A DNA stretch of 64,000 nt from an archaeon CG10_big_fil_rev_8_21_14_0_10_43_11 (lineage in GTDB: Archaea > Nanobdellota > Nanobdellia > PEZQ01). The stretch covers positions 47,690-111,689 of the forward strand of contig PEZQ01000002.1 in NCBI GenBank assembly GCA_002763265.1, in the 5' to 3' direction. Within the stretch, counting starts at the first letter, position 1. The number at the start of each line of letters is the position of its first letter. The position numbers were made by a program, and so were the translations under genes. The notes under the pieces are model-generated. The model had not been told where the DNA came from. It saw only the letters and a list, made by a program, of their open reading frames with translations, and did not search any database. This document shows positions 17,162 through 25,980 of this stretch, piece by piece.

Positions 17162-18049
17162 TCAATTCAATTTTGTGGTTACGATGGGCTTTTCTTTTAC
17201 TAAAACAGTGTGTTCCTGTTGCGAAACAATGCCTCCGCTGGCTTCTACAAGCACCGGGTACTCTTTTATAATGCCCTGTTTGGTCAGCACTAAGAGCGCA
17301 AGATTTGCGCTCTTTCCAAACTCTTCGAGCACCCATCTGCGTGAAAACGGCAACGTGTTTCGCTCTTTTTTAATCCAGTCCAAGATTTTTCGGGCGCTAA
17401 ACACGCGCACAGGCCGTATATTTTCAATCATGAATATTTCAACATCTTTTCCGTTTATTGCAAAACCCTCTCCATACGTGGCGTAGGGTTCAATAGCGAT
17501 TTGCATCCCGTCTTTGAACACGCCGCCTCCTTTATTTGTGTAATTGGGCACGTTCACGCCAGCATGAATACAATAGGGCTCAATACTATGACCCACTAAA
17601 TTCCTGACTGTGTTAAAACCATACTTGTCCATTATGGGTTGCACTGCTGCGCCAACTGCACTGATTTTTGCACCGGTCTTGATAACACCCAATGCTGCAG
17701 TAAGTGAATCGCGCACGCACGCGATTAATTTCTCATGTTTGTTTGTTCCTATCTCAAATGTTCGCGCATTGTCTGATATGTGTCCATCAATATGCGCTCC
17801 TAAATCAATTTTAACCACGTCCCCTTTTTTGATAACGCGCTCATCTTCAAAACGCGCGGTACCGTGAGCTGCAACCTCGTTTACTGAGATATTCACGGGA
17901 AATGCAATGCCTGCCCCGCTGTCAAGAATTTTTTTTTCAAGCGTTTTTGCAATATCAAGATAGCGTGCGCCCGCTTTTACTAGTGATGCTGAGTGCGCAA
18001 GAACGCGCGCCCCAACCTGTCCTGCTTCAATCACTTTTTTTTCATCCAT
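17162..18049 (-). CDS. map: Methionine aminopeptidase, type II
   Basis: Removes N-terminal Met from nascent proteins, 295 aa. The five metal ligands of the pita-bread fold are in place: KIDLGAHIDG and SDNART (two Asp), GHSIEPYCIH (His), AIEPYATYGEG (Glu) and the final Glu near the C-terminus. The helical insertion between the last ligands marks it as type II, the archaeal/eukaryotic class. The region upstream of the start has been invaded: the right end of an IS200/IS605 element ends about 20 bp before the ATG, which may have replaced the original promoter. Confidence 0.95.
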   Translation of the reverse strand: MDEKKVIEAGQVGARVLAHSASLVKAGARYLDIAKTLEKKILDSGAGIAFPVNISVNEVAAHGTARFEDERVIKKGDVVKIDLGAHIDGHISDNARTFEIGTNKHEKLIACVRDSLTAALGVIKTGAKISAVGAAVQPIMDKYGFNTVRNLVGHSIEPYCIHAGVNVPNYTNKGGGVFKDGMQIAIEPYATYGEGFAINGKDVEIFMIENIRPVRVFSARKILDWIKKERNTLPFSRRWVLEEFGKSANLALLVLTKQGIIKEYPVLVEASGGIVSQQEHTVLVKEKPIVTTKLN

Positions 18050-18069
18050 AGTAATACCTCTTATCGTGC

Positions 18070-18220
18070 AAAAACTATGTGAACTACCCTACCTCAAGAG
18101 ATAGGGCTTCTTGCTTCATAGAACCTACTTGCTCTAAAGGAACAGAGGTAGATTTCTCCACACCGGACAATTCCTGCCCTGCTAATTTATTTAGTATGTT
18201 TATCGCTGAATTGTAATCTC
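18070..18220 (-). ncRNA. Putative reRNA (omega RNA) at tnpB 3' end
   Basis: TnpB guides are made from the 3' end of tnpB through the right end of the element. The terminal stem-loop at 18087-18106 and the following bases are in the expected place; sequence beyond the right end, toward map, would be the guide. The limits given are only approximate. Confidence 0.35.
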
Positions 18221-19235
18221 TATCTATGACAAAGCCACATTCAGCACACTCGTAGGTTCTCTTATACAAAGGCATATCCTGTATGCGTCCGCATTGAGAA
18301 CAGGTTTTACTTGTGTTTCTTGGATTTACTTTAACTATCTGACAACCAGCACTCTCAGCCTTGAAGTTCAGAAGTTGAGTAAATTTACCCCAAGAAGCAT
18401 CTACCCTATTTTTCGCATTGAAATATTTTTGTTGAGACATCTGTTTTATATTCAAATCTTCCATAACGATTGTTTTGCATTCTTTGACTAAGTTAGTTGT
18501 AATCTTATGCAAGAAATCTGTTCTTTGATTTGTTATTTTAAGATGAAGTTTTGATAATCTTTTTCTTGCTTTTTTTCTGTTATTACTTCCTTTCTTTTTT
18601 CTTGATAATTCTTTATTTAAATGCTTTAATTTTGATAAGTTCTGTTCTAATATTTTGGGATTTTCAGTTTTATTTCCCTTGCTATCAACTAAATAATTAT
18701 TTATACCTAAATCAATTCCGATAATTCTATTTCCACAGAATATCTGCTTTTTTTCGTCTGTAATTATGATAGCATACCATCTGTCAATTCCTTTCTTAAT
18801 CTGAATTTGTTTTATATTTCCATTCACGTCTCTATGAACTTTTATTTTTATATTTCCTATTTTTGAAAGATGTAGTTTATTATTTTCCAAAGAAAAACCG
18901 CTTTGATTATAATTTATCGTCTTGAACCAGCCTTTTCCCTTGAATCTTAATCTCCCAACTTTTTTATGATTTCCCTTCAAAACTTTTAATGCAGATAGAT
19001 TGGAAAATAATTTGTAGCATTCATATTGAAGTGTTTTAGAATAAACTTCTCTAAATCTTGGTTCGCATATTTTCAAGTCTGGAAGCATTGCCTGTATCAT
19101 ATTTCTATCAATTATTATTTGATTATTCAATTCTCCGAGCATCATATTGTATGCTTGTCTACAAGTATCTAAAGCAAATTCTAATTTTTTTGTCTGTTCT
19201 TTATTTGGATACATCCTATATTTTGTTGCTAACAT
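18084..19235 (-). CDS. tnpB: TnpB RNA-guided endonuclease (IS605 OrfB)
   Basis: RuvC-type nuclease of 383 aa, the usual size for active TnpB. The catalytic acidic residues are all present: GIDLGINN (Asp, about 177), VMEDLNIK (Glu, about 258) and DRDYNSAIN (Asp, about 336). A zinc ribbon between the last two carries CSQCG and CAECG. The N-terminal OrfB_HTH region is intact (YRMYPNKEQTKKLEFAL). No frameshift or stop is seen, so the protein may be active. TnpB cuts DNA at sites specified by its reRNA and the element's target motif, favouring element retention. Confidence 0.95.
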   Translation of the reverse strand: MLATKYRMYPNKEQTKKLEFALDTCRQAYNMMLGELNNQIIIDRNMIQAMLPDLKICEPRFREVYSKTLQYECYKLFSNLSALKVLKGNHKKVGRLRFKGKGWFKTINYNQSGFSLENNKLHLSKIGNIKIKVHRDVNGNIKQIQIKKGIDRWYAIIITDEKKQIFCGNRIIGIDLGINNYLVDSKGNKTENPKILEQNLSKLKHLNKELSRKKKGSNNRKKARKRLSKLHLKITNQRTDFLHKITTNLVKECKTIVMEDLNIKQMSQQKYFNAKNRVDASWGKFTQLLNFKAESAGCQIVKVNPRNTSKTCSQCGRIQDMPLYKRTYECAECGFVIDRDYNSAINILNKLAGQELSGVEKSTSVPLEQVGSMKQEALSLEVG

Positions 19236-19236
19236 C

Positions 19237-19644
19237 TTAATTTACTCCTTGTTTATCAACATAACTTTTCAAAACATCAAGAGTCACTTGTCCTGATGTC
19301 GCTAAGAAATATGATGGAGACCAAAAAGTTCCGTTCCATAATTTCTTTTTTACTTCTGGAAAATTCCTTTGTATTTCTCTTGAAGTTATACTTTTTATAG
19401 CATTTAGATAACGAGTGATATCTAAAGTTGGTTTGCATTTGAACAACATATGAAAATGGTCTTTATCTGGTTCTATTCCTAAAATATCAACTTGGAAATT
19501 CTGGCTTATATTATTTATCTGAGTTTTGAGCATATCAATAATTTTATCACTATCTAAAACTTTCCTTCGATATTTTACACACTGAACAAAATGATAATTC
19601 AGTGAATATACTGAATGAGAGCCTTTATCTAATTTGTGTTTCAT
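19237..19644 (-). CDS. tnpA: IS200-type Y1 single-strand transposase TnpA
   Basis: HUH-superfamily transposase, 135 aa, acting as dimer on single-stranded element ends. The HUH pair is DHFHMLFK near residue 63, and the nucleophilic Tyr is in the C-terminal helix SYVDKQG near residue 127, in the family's Y-x-x-x-Q context. WSPSYFLATSG just before it is also conserved. Length and motifs are complete, so the element could transpose. tnpB begins one base after the tnpA stop. Confidence 0.95.
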   Translation of the reverse strand: MKHKLDKGSHSVYSLNYHFVQCVKYRRKVLDSDKIIDMLKTQINNISQNFQVDILGIEPDKDHFHMLFKCKPTLDITRYLNAIKSITSREIQRNFPEVKKKLWNGTFWSPSYFLATSGQVTLDVLKSYVDKQGVN

Positions 19645-19727
19645 AGTTCTTTATATTATCTAACAACCATATCATTATAGCTTTTCTATACCTAATCATA
19701 TATCATAATAATTATGGTAGCCTTTCA

Positions 19728-19749
19728 TCTCCCCTCTTACAAAAGGAGA
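19728..19749 (-). repeat. Left-end imperfect palindrome of the IS element
   Basis: TCTCC...GGAGA with 12-nt interior that can extend the stem with G-U pairs. Located about 85-105 bp upstream of the tnpA start, where TnpA recognises the left end as a folded single strand. Confidence 0.5.
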
Positions 19750-19802
19750 CTTCTCGGCTACGAAGTTAAAAATGTCTTAATCTATCATGCCCGTTTCATT
19801 AC

Positions 19803-19818
19803 ACAAACGTTTTTATTC
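19803..19818 (+). promoter_or_regulatory. TATA-type promoter upstream of rqcH
   Basis: Exact copy of the 16-mer ACAAACGTTTTTATTC found before DP2. Here it lies 93 bp from the rqcH start, implying a leader of about 65-70 nt. The leader contains a 24-codon ORF from ATG 19859 to TGA 19933 that overlaps the rqcH start in another frame; whether it is translated is unknown. Confidence 0.4.
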
Positions 19819-19910
19819 GTTGTAGGGCTCAAAAATCAACGCAAACACGCGGTGTAGCATGCGTGCAGAACTCGTGGCGCATGTGTTTGGATTGCAGGTA
19901 TTGAACAGTT

Positions 19911-22124
19911 ATGAAACATATCACATCAATTGACCTTTTTTGTATCGTACGCGAACTTCAAGCACTCAAAGACGCCCGCGTTGAAAAAATTTACCAACCA
20001 AAAAAAGGCGAACTTCTCTTTGTGTTCCATCATCGACAATATGGTAAAATATTCTTTCGCATCATTAGTGGTGTTGCTGCTTTTTTTACAAAAAGCAAAA
20101 AAGATTACACCAATTTTCCGCCCCACTTTTGCATGTTTTTGCGAAAACACTTGCGAGGCGCGAGTGTGAAGAGTGTAAAACAACGACGAGAAGACCGCAT
20201 TATTGAGATACATTTTGAAACAAAAGAAGGACCGCGCATTCTTGTCTCTGAACTCTTCTCGCCAGGAAACGTGCTGCTATGTGAAGGAGACTATAAAATT
20301 ATTGCTCTTCAACACGTTCAAATCTTTAACGACCGAAAACTTATTGTCCACAAAGTCTATGAGCCTCCTGAGCCCTTTATTTCAGGTCTTAGCGTGAATT
20401 CGCTTACGTTTAAACGCGCCCTTATGGCATCAGGCAAAGACACGGTGGTCAAAGCACTTGCTTCGTCACTTGGTCTTGGCGGAAAATATGCAGAAGAACT
20501 GTGCGCACGCGCACATGTCTTGCGAGAAACGCCGCTGTTACAGCTGGGAAAAGAAGAATATGACACCCTCTATAAAGTACTTGACGAGCTCGTGCGCTTG
20601 CTTAAATACAAACCCTATAATCCCTTTGTTATTCTTGAGTCTGGAAAACCTGCTGACTTCTCGCCCGCAGCGTTTGAGATTTATGCAAACGCAGAGTCAA
20701 AAAAGGTTTCATCCTTTAACGAAGCGCTTGACGAGTACTATACCCATATGATTGTTGAAGATGTTCTTGCACAAAAACAAGCAGAACAATCAAAACAAAC
20801 AGGAAAATTTGAAGCAATACATAAACACCAAGTTGAAACAGTTCGTGCATATGGGGATACTGCGGCAAAAAAACGCGAAAGCGCGCAGAGCATGCTCTCC
20901 CGGATTGACTTTATTGAGAGTATACGAAACGCGATTAACAGTGCGCGAGACCGCGGCGATTCATGGTCTGATATTGAGCAAAAGCTTGAAAACGACCGAA
21001 AAAATGGCATTGAAGCCGCGAAAATGGTTAAACAAATTGACCCGGTTACTAAAGAAGTGATTCTTGACACCGAACCCGAACTGCGTATTGCGCTTTTTGA
21101 GAGTGCGGGCAAACAATTAACCAGCGTGTATGAGCAGGCAAAAAAGCTTGAAACAAAAGCAGAAATTGCACAAGAACACGCCCATTCAACTCAACAAAAA
21201 ATTGAAGAACTGCGCACACAACCCCTGCCCGAACTTGCTTCCCACGAAGTGCCTCGCCACGCACTTCCCAAGCCCACATCAGTAGCGTGGTTTGAACAAT
21301 TCAAACATTTCTACACTTCTCAAGGACATCTTGTTGTGTGCGGAAAAGACGCTGACACGAATGAATTGCTCATTAAACGCTACATGAACGATTCTGACAT
21401 AGTGTTTCATGCAGATATTTTTGGCTCGCCTTTTGGTTTGCTGCAAGCTCAAGGGGAACAAACGCCTGATGAGATTGTGCAGGCAGCTATTTTTGTTGGC
21501 TCCCATTCGCGCGTGTGGCGTGAAGGCCTGGGCACTACTGACGTCTACTGGGTTGAACCTTCTCAGGTCGCAAAAGAGGGCGGACTCCAAAAAGGAAGTT
21601 TCATGATTTATGGCAGAAGAAACTATGTGTATACTATTGAACTTGAACTTGCCATTGGCATTGTTGATGGTGCTATTATTTCAGGACCAAAAAATGTAGT
21701 TGCAGAAAAAACAGCGCAGTACATGAGTATTGTGCCTGGACACACGTCTCAACATGACACTGCACTCAAACTTAAAGAAGTATTGCACTACGCAGGAAGC
21801 GTTGACGATTTTGTTAAGCATATTCCTGCAGGCTCATCAGACCTGCGCGAAGCTCAACCCCGCGCGCGCAGCGAGCAAAAAGAAGAACACAAACCTTCAA
21901 ACACGCCGTTTTTTGGCGAAGAATCTGAAGAACCTGAAGAAGAGGATGCCACAGAGCCAGAGCTTCCACGGTATGGTTCACTTGATGAAAACAAAGAAGC
22001 GCCTTCTTTTTTTGACGAGTCAGATGCCAAAAAAAATGATGAAGACGCATCGCGTGAAAGCGAGAGTGATGATACTGATTCGGATGACTTTTTTTTCAAT
22101 GGTTTTGACGAATTACAGTTATAA
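19911..22124 (+). CDS. rqcH: NFACT-family ribosome quality control protein RqcH/Rqc2 homologue
   Basis: Homologue of bacterial RqcH and eukaryotic NEMF/Rqc2, 737 aa, which binds stalled large subunits and adds C-terminal tails. The NFACT-N domain spans roughly residues 1-200 (ITSIDLFCIVREL, VSELFSPGNVLL). A helix-hairpin-helix and long coiled-coil middle covers about 250-440, and the NFACT-R domain with HADIFGSPFGLLQA lies around 500. The last 90 residues are very acidic and low in complexity (EEPEEEDATEPE, DDTDSDDF), as seen in some archaeal members. The cca gene follows 44 bp downstream. Confidence 0.94.
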   Translation: MKHITSIDLFCIVRELQALKDARVEKIYQPKKGELLFVFHHRQYGKIFFRIISGVAAFFTKSKKDYTNFPPHFCMFLRKHLRGASVKSVKQRREDRIIEIHFETKEGPRILVSELFSPGNVLLCEGDYKIIALQHVQIFNDRKLIVHKVYEPPEPFISGLSVNSLTFKRALMASGKDTVVKALASSLGLGGKYAEELCARAHVLRETPLLQLGKEEYDTLYKVLDELVRLLKYKPYNPFVILESGKPADFSPAAFEIYANAESKKVSSFNEALDEYYTHMIVEDVLAQKQAEQSKQTGKFEAIHKHQVETVRAYGDTAAKKRESAQSMLSRIDFIESIRNAINSARDRGDSWSDIEQKLENDRKNGIEAAKMVKQIDPVTKEVILDTEPELRIALFESAGKQLTSVYEQAKKLETKAEIAQEHAHSTQQKIEELRTQPLPELASHEVPRHALPKPTSVAWFEQFKHFYTSQGHLVVCGKDADTNELLIKRYMNDSDIVFHADIFGSPFGLLQAQGEQTPDEIVQAAIFVGSHSRVWREGLGTTDVYWVEPSQVAKEGGLQKGSFMIYGRRNYVYTIELELAIGIVDGAIISGPKNVVAEKTAQYMSIVPGHTSQHDTALKLKEVLHYAGSVDDFVKHIPAGSSDLREAQPRARSEQKEEHKPSNTPFFGEESEEPEEEDATEPELPRYGSLDENKEAPSFFDESDAKKNDEDASRESESDDTDSDDFFFNGFDELQL

Positions 22125-22168
22125 CTTCTGCGTGGCATTAATAAACACAAACTACCCCTCTTAAGACT

Positions 22169-23398
22169 ATGCAACGCGTGCTTGACACGATTCTCAAAAA
22201 GAGTACACCCACTTCATCAGAGCATCGCAAGGACAAAAAAATCATTGAGCACGTGGTTAGCACGCTCACAAAAAATCTGAGTGCTCAAAACCAGTCTGCA
22301 CAAGTCATGGTTGGTGGAAGTTTTGCAAAACAAACCTATCTAAAAAATGATAAAGACGTTGACCTTTTTATCAGGTTTCCGTTAGGCACCAATAATATAA
22401 GCGAACTCGCAAAACGCGCGTGCGCACCCTTCAAACCTAAGACTATTCACGGTTCGCGCGATTATTTTTTATTCACGCACAAAGCGCTGCACTTTGAAGT
22501 TATTCCTGTGTTTAACATCACACACCCAGACCACGCGCAAAACATTATGGATGCATCACCTCTTCACGTAGCCTATGTGACAAAACACCTCAAAAACGTG
22601 GATGATGTTCGTCTTTTCAAAGCACTGTGCAAGGCACATCATGTGTATGGTGCTGAATCATACATTTCTGGCATAAGCGGGTATGTCTTGGAGTTGCTTG
22701 TTATCTACTATGGTTCATTTACATCAGCACTCCGTCATATTGCAAACTGGGGTGAAGATGCATTTGTTGACCCCGCAAAGCACTACAGCGGAAAAGAACC
22801 GGCAAAGCGCGCCCTATCAAAAAGCAAACACTCACCCCTTATTCTCATTGACCCCACGCAAAAAACGCGCAACGCTGCAAGCGCGCTTTCAAAACGCAAT
22901 TTTAATTATCTTAAAAAAATAAGCCGCGCCTTTCTTGACAACCCGTCAAAAAAACTCTTTGAAGACGCGCTCACGCTTCCCTTACTTCGTGCGCAGGCAA
23001 AAAAAGAGAACCACTTTTTCGTATCAAAAAATCTCCGCATTACTGGGAAAAAAGATATTTATCTTGCAAAATTGCATCGCGCTCTTCGAAAACTCAACAA
23101 AAAACTTGAACTCCTTGATTTTACTATCCTTGCTCTTGGTTTTATCCCTGACACAAACTATGTCAGGGTATATGCGGTGTTTCCCTCACGTTTTATTCCG
23201 CTTATCAAACGCGTGATTGGCCCCCCAAAACACATGAAAAAACATGCAAACCTCTTTGTCAAACGGTGGGCGGGAAAAAGCATTCGCGGTCCGTACTCCT
23301 ATGGCGGGCACGTGTGTGTTGATGTTGAGCGCACTCTGTCTGATGCAAAAGAAGCGTTTTTTGTTTTTCTGTTAGATGCTTTAGAGCGCTTTTCGTAA
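22169..23398 (+). CDS. cca: CCA-adding tRNA nucleotidyltransferase, archaeal class I
   Basis: Adds or repairs the 3' CCA of tRNAs, 409 aa. The class I nucleotidyltransferase signature GGSFAKQTYLKNDKDVDLF (about residues 49-67) supplies the Gly-Ser and two Asp catalytic residues; the third acidic residue is in HFEVIPVF. The length and central/tail domains match archaeal enzymes. The gene overlaps the convergent small gene at 23381 by 18 bp. It follows rqcH on the same strand and both serve translation. Confidence 0.95.
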   Translation: MQRVLDTILKKSTPTSSEHRKDKKIIEHVVSTLTKNLSAQNQSAQVMVGGSFAKQTYLKNDKDVDLFIRFPLGTNNISELAKRACAPFKPKTIHGSRDYFLFTHKALHFEVIPVFNITHPDHAQNIMDASPLHVAYVTKHLKNVDDVRLFKALCKAHHVYGAESYISGISGYVLELLVIYYGSFTSALRHIANWGEDAFVDPAKHYSGKEPAKRALSKSKHSPLILIDPTQKTRNAASALSKRNFNYLKKISRAFLDNPSKKLFEDALTLPLLRAQAKKENHFFVSKNLRITGKKDIYLAKLHRALRKLNKKLELLDFTILALGFIPDTNYVRVYAVFPSRFIPLIKRVIGPPKHMKKHANLFVKRWAGKSIRGPYSYGGHVCVDVERTLSDAKEAFFVFLLDALERFS

Positions 23399-23776
23399 GC
23401 TCATCACATATTTTTTTATGTGGTCACAGTCAGTTCGTTCCATTTTATGCCGCATTGAGACTTCTTCTTTTTTAGCAAACAATGTGTTCATTCCTTCTGG
23501 AGTGAAACTAAAGCGCTTGCTTTTTGAAAGAAACTCAATAGCGTCACGCGCGTCAAGTTCAACATTAAGTTTTTTACTCACATATAGTTGCGCGTATTCC
23601 CCTAAACTGGTAAAATACATGAAGAATGCGTTTGCATAATTCTTGCTGCGCACAAATACATTAGCCATTTTGTAGTGGTTTTGCGCGTTTTCTTCAAGAC
23701 TTTTTTGCGCGCCTGTTTTTGCAAATGCTGATTCCTTTTGCGAGAGAATCGCATTTTGAACATCCTTGAGACTCAT
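23381..23776 (-). CDS. Small helical protein, HEPN-like
   Basis: 131 aa, wholly alpha-helical by pattern. The central segment (HYKMANVFVRSKNYANAFFMYF) resembles the HEPN or TPR-like 'A...Y..A' helical pairing, but the R-x4-6-H ribonuclease motif of active HEPN toxins is not visible. No partner nucleotidyltransferase or antitoxin is adjacent. Function unknown. It converges on cca with an 18-bp overlap and diverges from the HIT gene, 41 bp away. Codon use is host-like, so it is probably a real resident gene. Confidence 0.6.
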   Translation of the reverse strand: MSLKDVQNAILSQKESAFAKTGAQKSLEENAQNHYKMANVFVRSKNYANAFFMYFTSLGEYAQLYVSKKLNVELDARDAIEFLSKSKRFSFTPEGMNTLFAKKEEVSMRHKMERTDCDHIKKYVMSLRKAL

Positions 23777-23817
23777 AACAACAACATTTAAAAACGGGTT
23801 CTTTTTTAACGTTTGCT

Positions 23818-24387
23818 ATGGAATGCATTTTTTGCAAAATCACACAAGGAGAGGTTCAGACCTCAAAAATCTATGAAGATCAAGGAGTTATTGCAAGTCT
23901 TGAAATCAGACCTGCCTCGCTTGGACATGTTATTATTTTCTCAAAAAAACACTACACCACCCTTGAGCAGATTCCTCCCCAAGAGTATCTAAACATCATG
24001 AGTGTTGTGCGTTTTTTCTCAGGTATGCTCCAGGAGGCAGTTTCGCCAAAAGGGTTCAACATTGTTATGAGTATCGGCGAGGTAAAAAACCAGCAAACAG
24101 ACCACTTTACAATACACCTTATTCCGGTTTCAGATTCTGAGGAGCTTGCTATTCAGTGGAATCCAAAACAATTTGCGCAAGAAGAACTCGTAACCTTTTA
24201 TAAACAATTGCAAGACATTATGAACCGTAAATTTGGTGAAGCGCGCGAAAAAATTAAAGACAATATGGATGATATCGTGCAGGTTCAAAAAGGCGATGCT
24301 CCAGCGCAAAAAAGCGAGCAAACCAAAAAAGAAGAGCAAAAACAAGAAGAGAAGAAGCCTGAGACGTTTAGACGACCAGTTGCGTAA
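23818..24387 (+). CDS. HIT-family protein with altered active-site triad
   Basis: Histidine-triad fold protein, 189 aa. The N-terminal zinc pair MECIFCKI and the following ASLEIRPASLGHVIIFSKKH match HIT nucleotide hydrolases. The triad region, however, reads TDHFTIHLIPV at about residues 93-103 where HxHxH is expected, so Thr replaces the central His that acts as nucleophile. The codons are clear (cac ttt aca ata cac), with no frame disturbance. The protein may bind nucleotides without hydrolysing them, or use another chemistry. A 50-residue Lys/Glu-rich tail follows and its 3' end overlaps the convergent prepilin peptidase by 20 bp. Confidence 0.85.
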   Translation: MECIFCKITQGEVQTSKIYEDQGVIASLEIRPASLGHVIIFSKKHYTTLEQIPPQEYLNIMSVVRFFSGMLQEAVSPKGFNIVMSIGEVKNQQTDHFTIHLIPVSDSEELAIQWNPKQFAQEELVTFYKQLQDIMNRKFGEAREKIKDNMDDIVQVQKGDAPAQKSEQTKKEEQKQEEKKPETFRRPVA

Positions 24388-25216
24388 GCACAAACAAGGT
24401 TGCATAGGGATTAACAAGAGTTACCAGCAGTGCAATAAAAAATGAGGGCACAAAAGGAACGCCTTCCATGATACGCACGTGCGTTATACCCGCGTCCTTC
24501 ATTGTTTTGATATCTTTGAGCGTCACTGCAACACTCTTTTTTGGGTCGTAGAGAATATTCTTTTCCCTTTTAACCTTGTCAATCACCCAATCTCCTTCAG
24601 TAAGTGCGTCAAGCGTGATGTGTTTTATCATGAGCACGTTTGCTGAGCGAAGCAGAATACTCATAAGCCAGAGTGTGCCAATAAAACAAAGCACGCCTGC
24701 AAACACAATATCGCGCAGAATAATCCAGAACACAACGCTTGACAGAATAACCGCTAGACTAAGACCAATTGACCGCTTGTATTTTTGATAATCTTTTTTT
24801 ACTTGTGCAACATACGTTTTTCTTTTTAGTATCATGATAAGCAGTGTGGTAACAAGACCATACACTGCACCAACCCACAGGAAATTGATAAAAAACAGGA
24901 TGAAGAGGGGTATGCCTGCGTTCATGCCAAGCAATAAACCAAGCGCAACAAGCAGTTTGGTATCAGCCCCGCCCCACTGCTTGAGACGATACATAGTATA
25001 ACCAAACACGAAGGCACCAGCACCAAATAAGATGCTTATTGCCGCTTCATTAACAGCTCCTTGAATAATCGCACGCTCAAACTGGTAAAATACGCCAAGT
25101 GCAATTAAACCATAGGAGAGCAGGTCGGGGACTTCACGCGTTTTAATATCATGCAGCGAAGCTAAACCAAACCCGACTACTGCTGTCCACGTTGCAATAA
25201 TATCAATCATGCCCAT
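24368..25216 (-). CDS. Prepilin/preflagellin peptidase (A24 family)
   Basis: Membrane aspartyl protease that cleaves class III signal peptides of archaeal pilins and archaellins, 282 aa. The two catalytic Asp sites are visible: LHDIKTREVPD near residue 23 and WGGADTKLL near 81, the latter in the GxGD position. Six or more hydrophobic helices are present, plus a soluble loop after residue 190. It overlaps the dph5 3' end by 10 bp and should be co-transcribed with it. No pilin or archaellum gene was found in this window, so substrates are encoded elsewhere. Confidence 0.86.
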   Translation of the reverse strand: MGMIDIIATWTAVVGFGLASLHDIKTREVPDLLSYGLIALGVFYQFERAIIQGAVNEAAISILFGAGAFVFGYTMYRLKQWGGADTKLLVALGLLLGMNAGIPLFILFFINFLWVGAVYGLVTTLLIMILKRKTYVAQVKKDYQKYKRSIGLSLAVILSSVVFWIILRDIVFAGVLCFIGTLWLMSILLRSANVLMIKHITLDALTEGDWVIDKVKREKNILYDPKKSVAVTLKDIKTMKDAGITHVRIMEGVPFVPSFFIALLVTLVNPYATLFVLTQLVV

Positions 25217-25938
25217 GCCTCGAGAGATTCTTCTTCCCTAAAATGGAGTGTTCCTGGAATAATAAGCGCGTTTGGCCCGATAAATCTTTTTTTCATCAAT
25301 ACACTAATTGGCGCGTACACAATTTTTTGGTGTGCGCTTCCAAGACGCGATACCACCACAATTTTTGTTTTGTGCGTTACCCGCTTGTCTAAGAGCAGGC
25401 GCTCAAGGGCTTCACTCACCTGCATGAACGTGTTTTTTGCCACATCTAAATCAAGCAATACAAGCGTGTGTGCGTCTATGCTTCTGTTTTGTTCAAGAAT
25501 ATCCAAAAAAGAAGTTGGCTTGAACGTATCCTGCCAAAACGGAATGCTGATTGTTTTTCCAAACTTATACATCTGCAATCCCACTTCGCCTATTGCGCTG
25601 AGAATGCTTGCATTATGAATCACGCGAACGCCGATTTTTGCTGCGCGCGCTTCAAGTTGTAAATCCTCATGTGTGGTTGCACAAAGTGGGTCGCCAACAA
25701 CAATAAGGCCTACACGCTTTTTTTTGGCAAGCTCGATTAGAAGCGTGCTTTCAACTTCACCACGACCCAGAAGAGCAACTGTTTTTCCAATTGTGCGCTC
25801 TAATTTTTGTATGTCAAGGTCAGGCGCGCTTCCGGTATAGGCTTCTAAATATACCTCCGTGCATGCGTTTAATGCTTCAATTCCTTGAATAGTCAAATCC
25901 TTTTCACTTGCAAGTCCAAGCCCAACCAATACTAACAT
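25207..25938 (-). CDS. dph5: Diphthine synthase (methyltransferase)
   Basis: SAM-dependent enzyme that methylates the modified histidine on elongation factor 2 during diphthamide synthesis, 243 aa. The tetrapyrrole-methylase-type N-terminus (MLVLVGLGLASEKDLTIQG), the VVGDPLCATTHEDL loop and the SILSAIGEVGLQMYKFG segment are all characteristic. Presence of the pathway is notable since some archaeal lineages lack it. Its 3' end overlaps the peptidase gene. Confidence 0.94.
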   Translation of the reverse strand: MLVLVGLGLASEKDLTIQGIEALNACTEVYLEAYTGSAPDLDIQKLERTIGKTVALLGRGEVESTLLIELAKKKRVGLIVVGDPLCATTHEDLQLEARAAKIGVRVIHNASILSAIGEVGLQMYKFGKTISIPFWQDTFKPTSFLDILEQNRSIDAHTLVLLDLDVAKNTFMQVSEALERLLLDKRVTHKTKIVVVSRLGSAHQKIVYAPISVLMKKRFIGPNALIIPGTLHFREEESLEAWA

Positions 25939-25980
25939 AGCATCCTTTTTTCCGTACGTAGAGTTATGGTGCGTGCACGC

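Larger units (their letters stand above)
18065..19770 (-). mobile_element. IS200/IS605-family insertion sequence (tnpA + tnpB)
   Basis: Complete-looking element with single-strand Y1 transposase and TnpB in the same orientation, separated by 1 bp. The left end has an imperfect stem (TCTCC/GGAGA, 19728-19749) upstream of tnpA. The right end has the stem CCCTA...TAGGG (18087-18106) made by the last codons of tnpB and followed by GTAGTTCAC. Outer limits are estimates, because these elements make no target duplication and have no terminal inverted repeats. Codon use is AT-rich and nearly free of GCGC words, unlike host genes. Confidence 0.9.
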
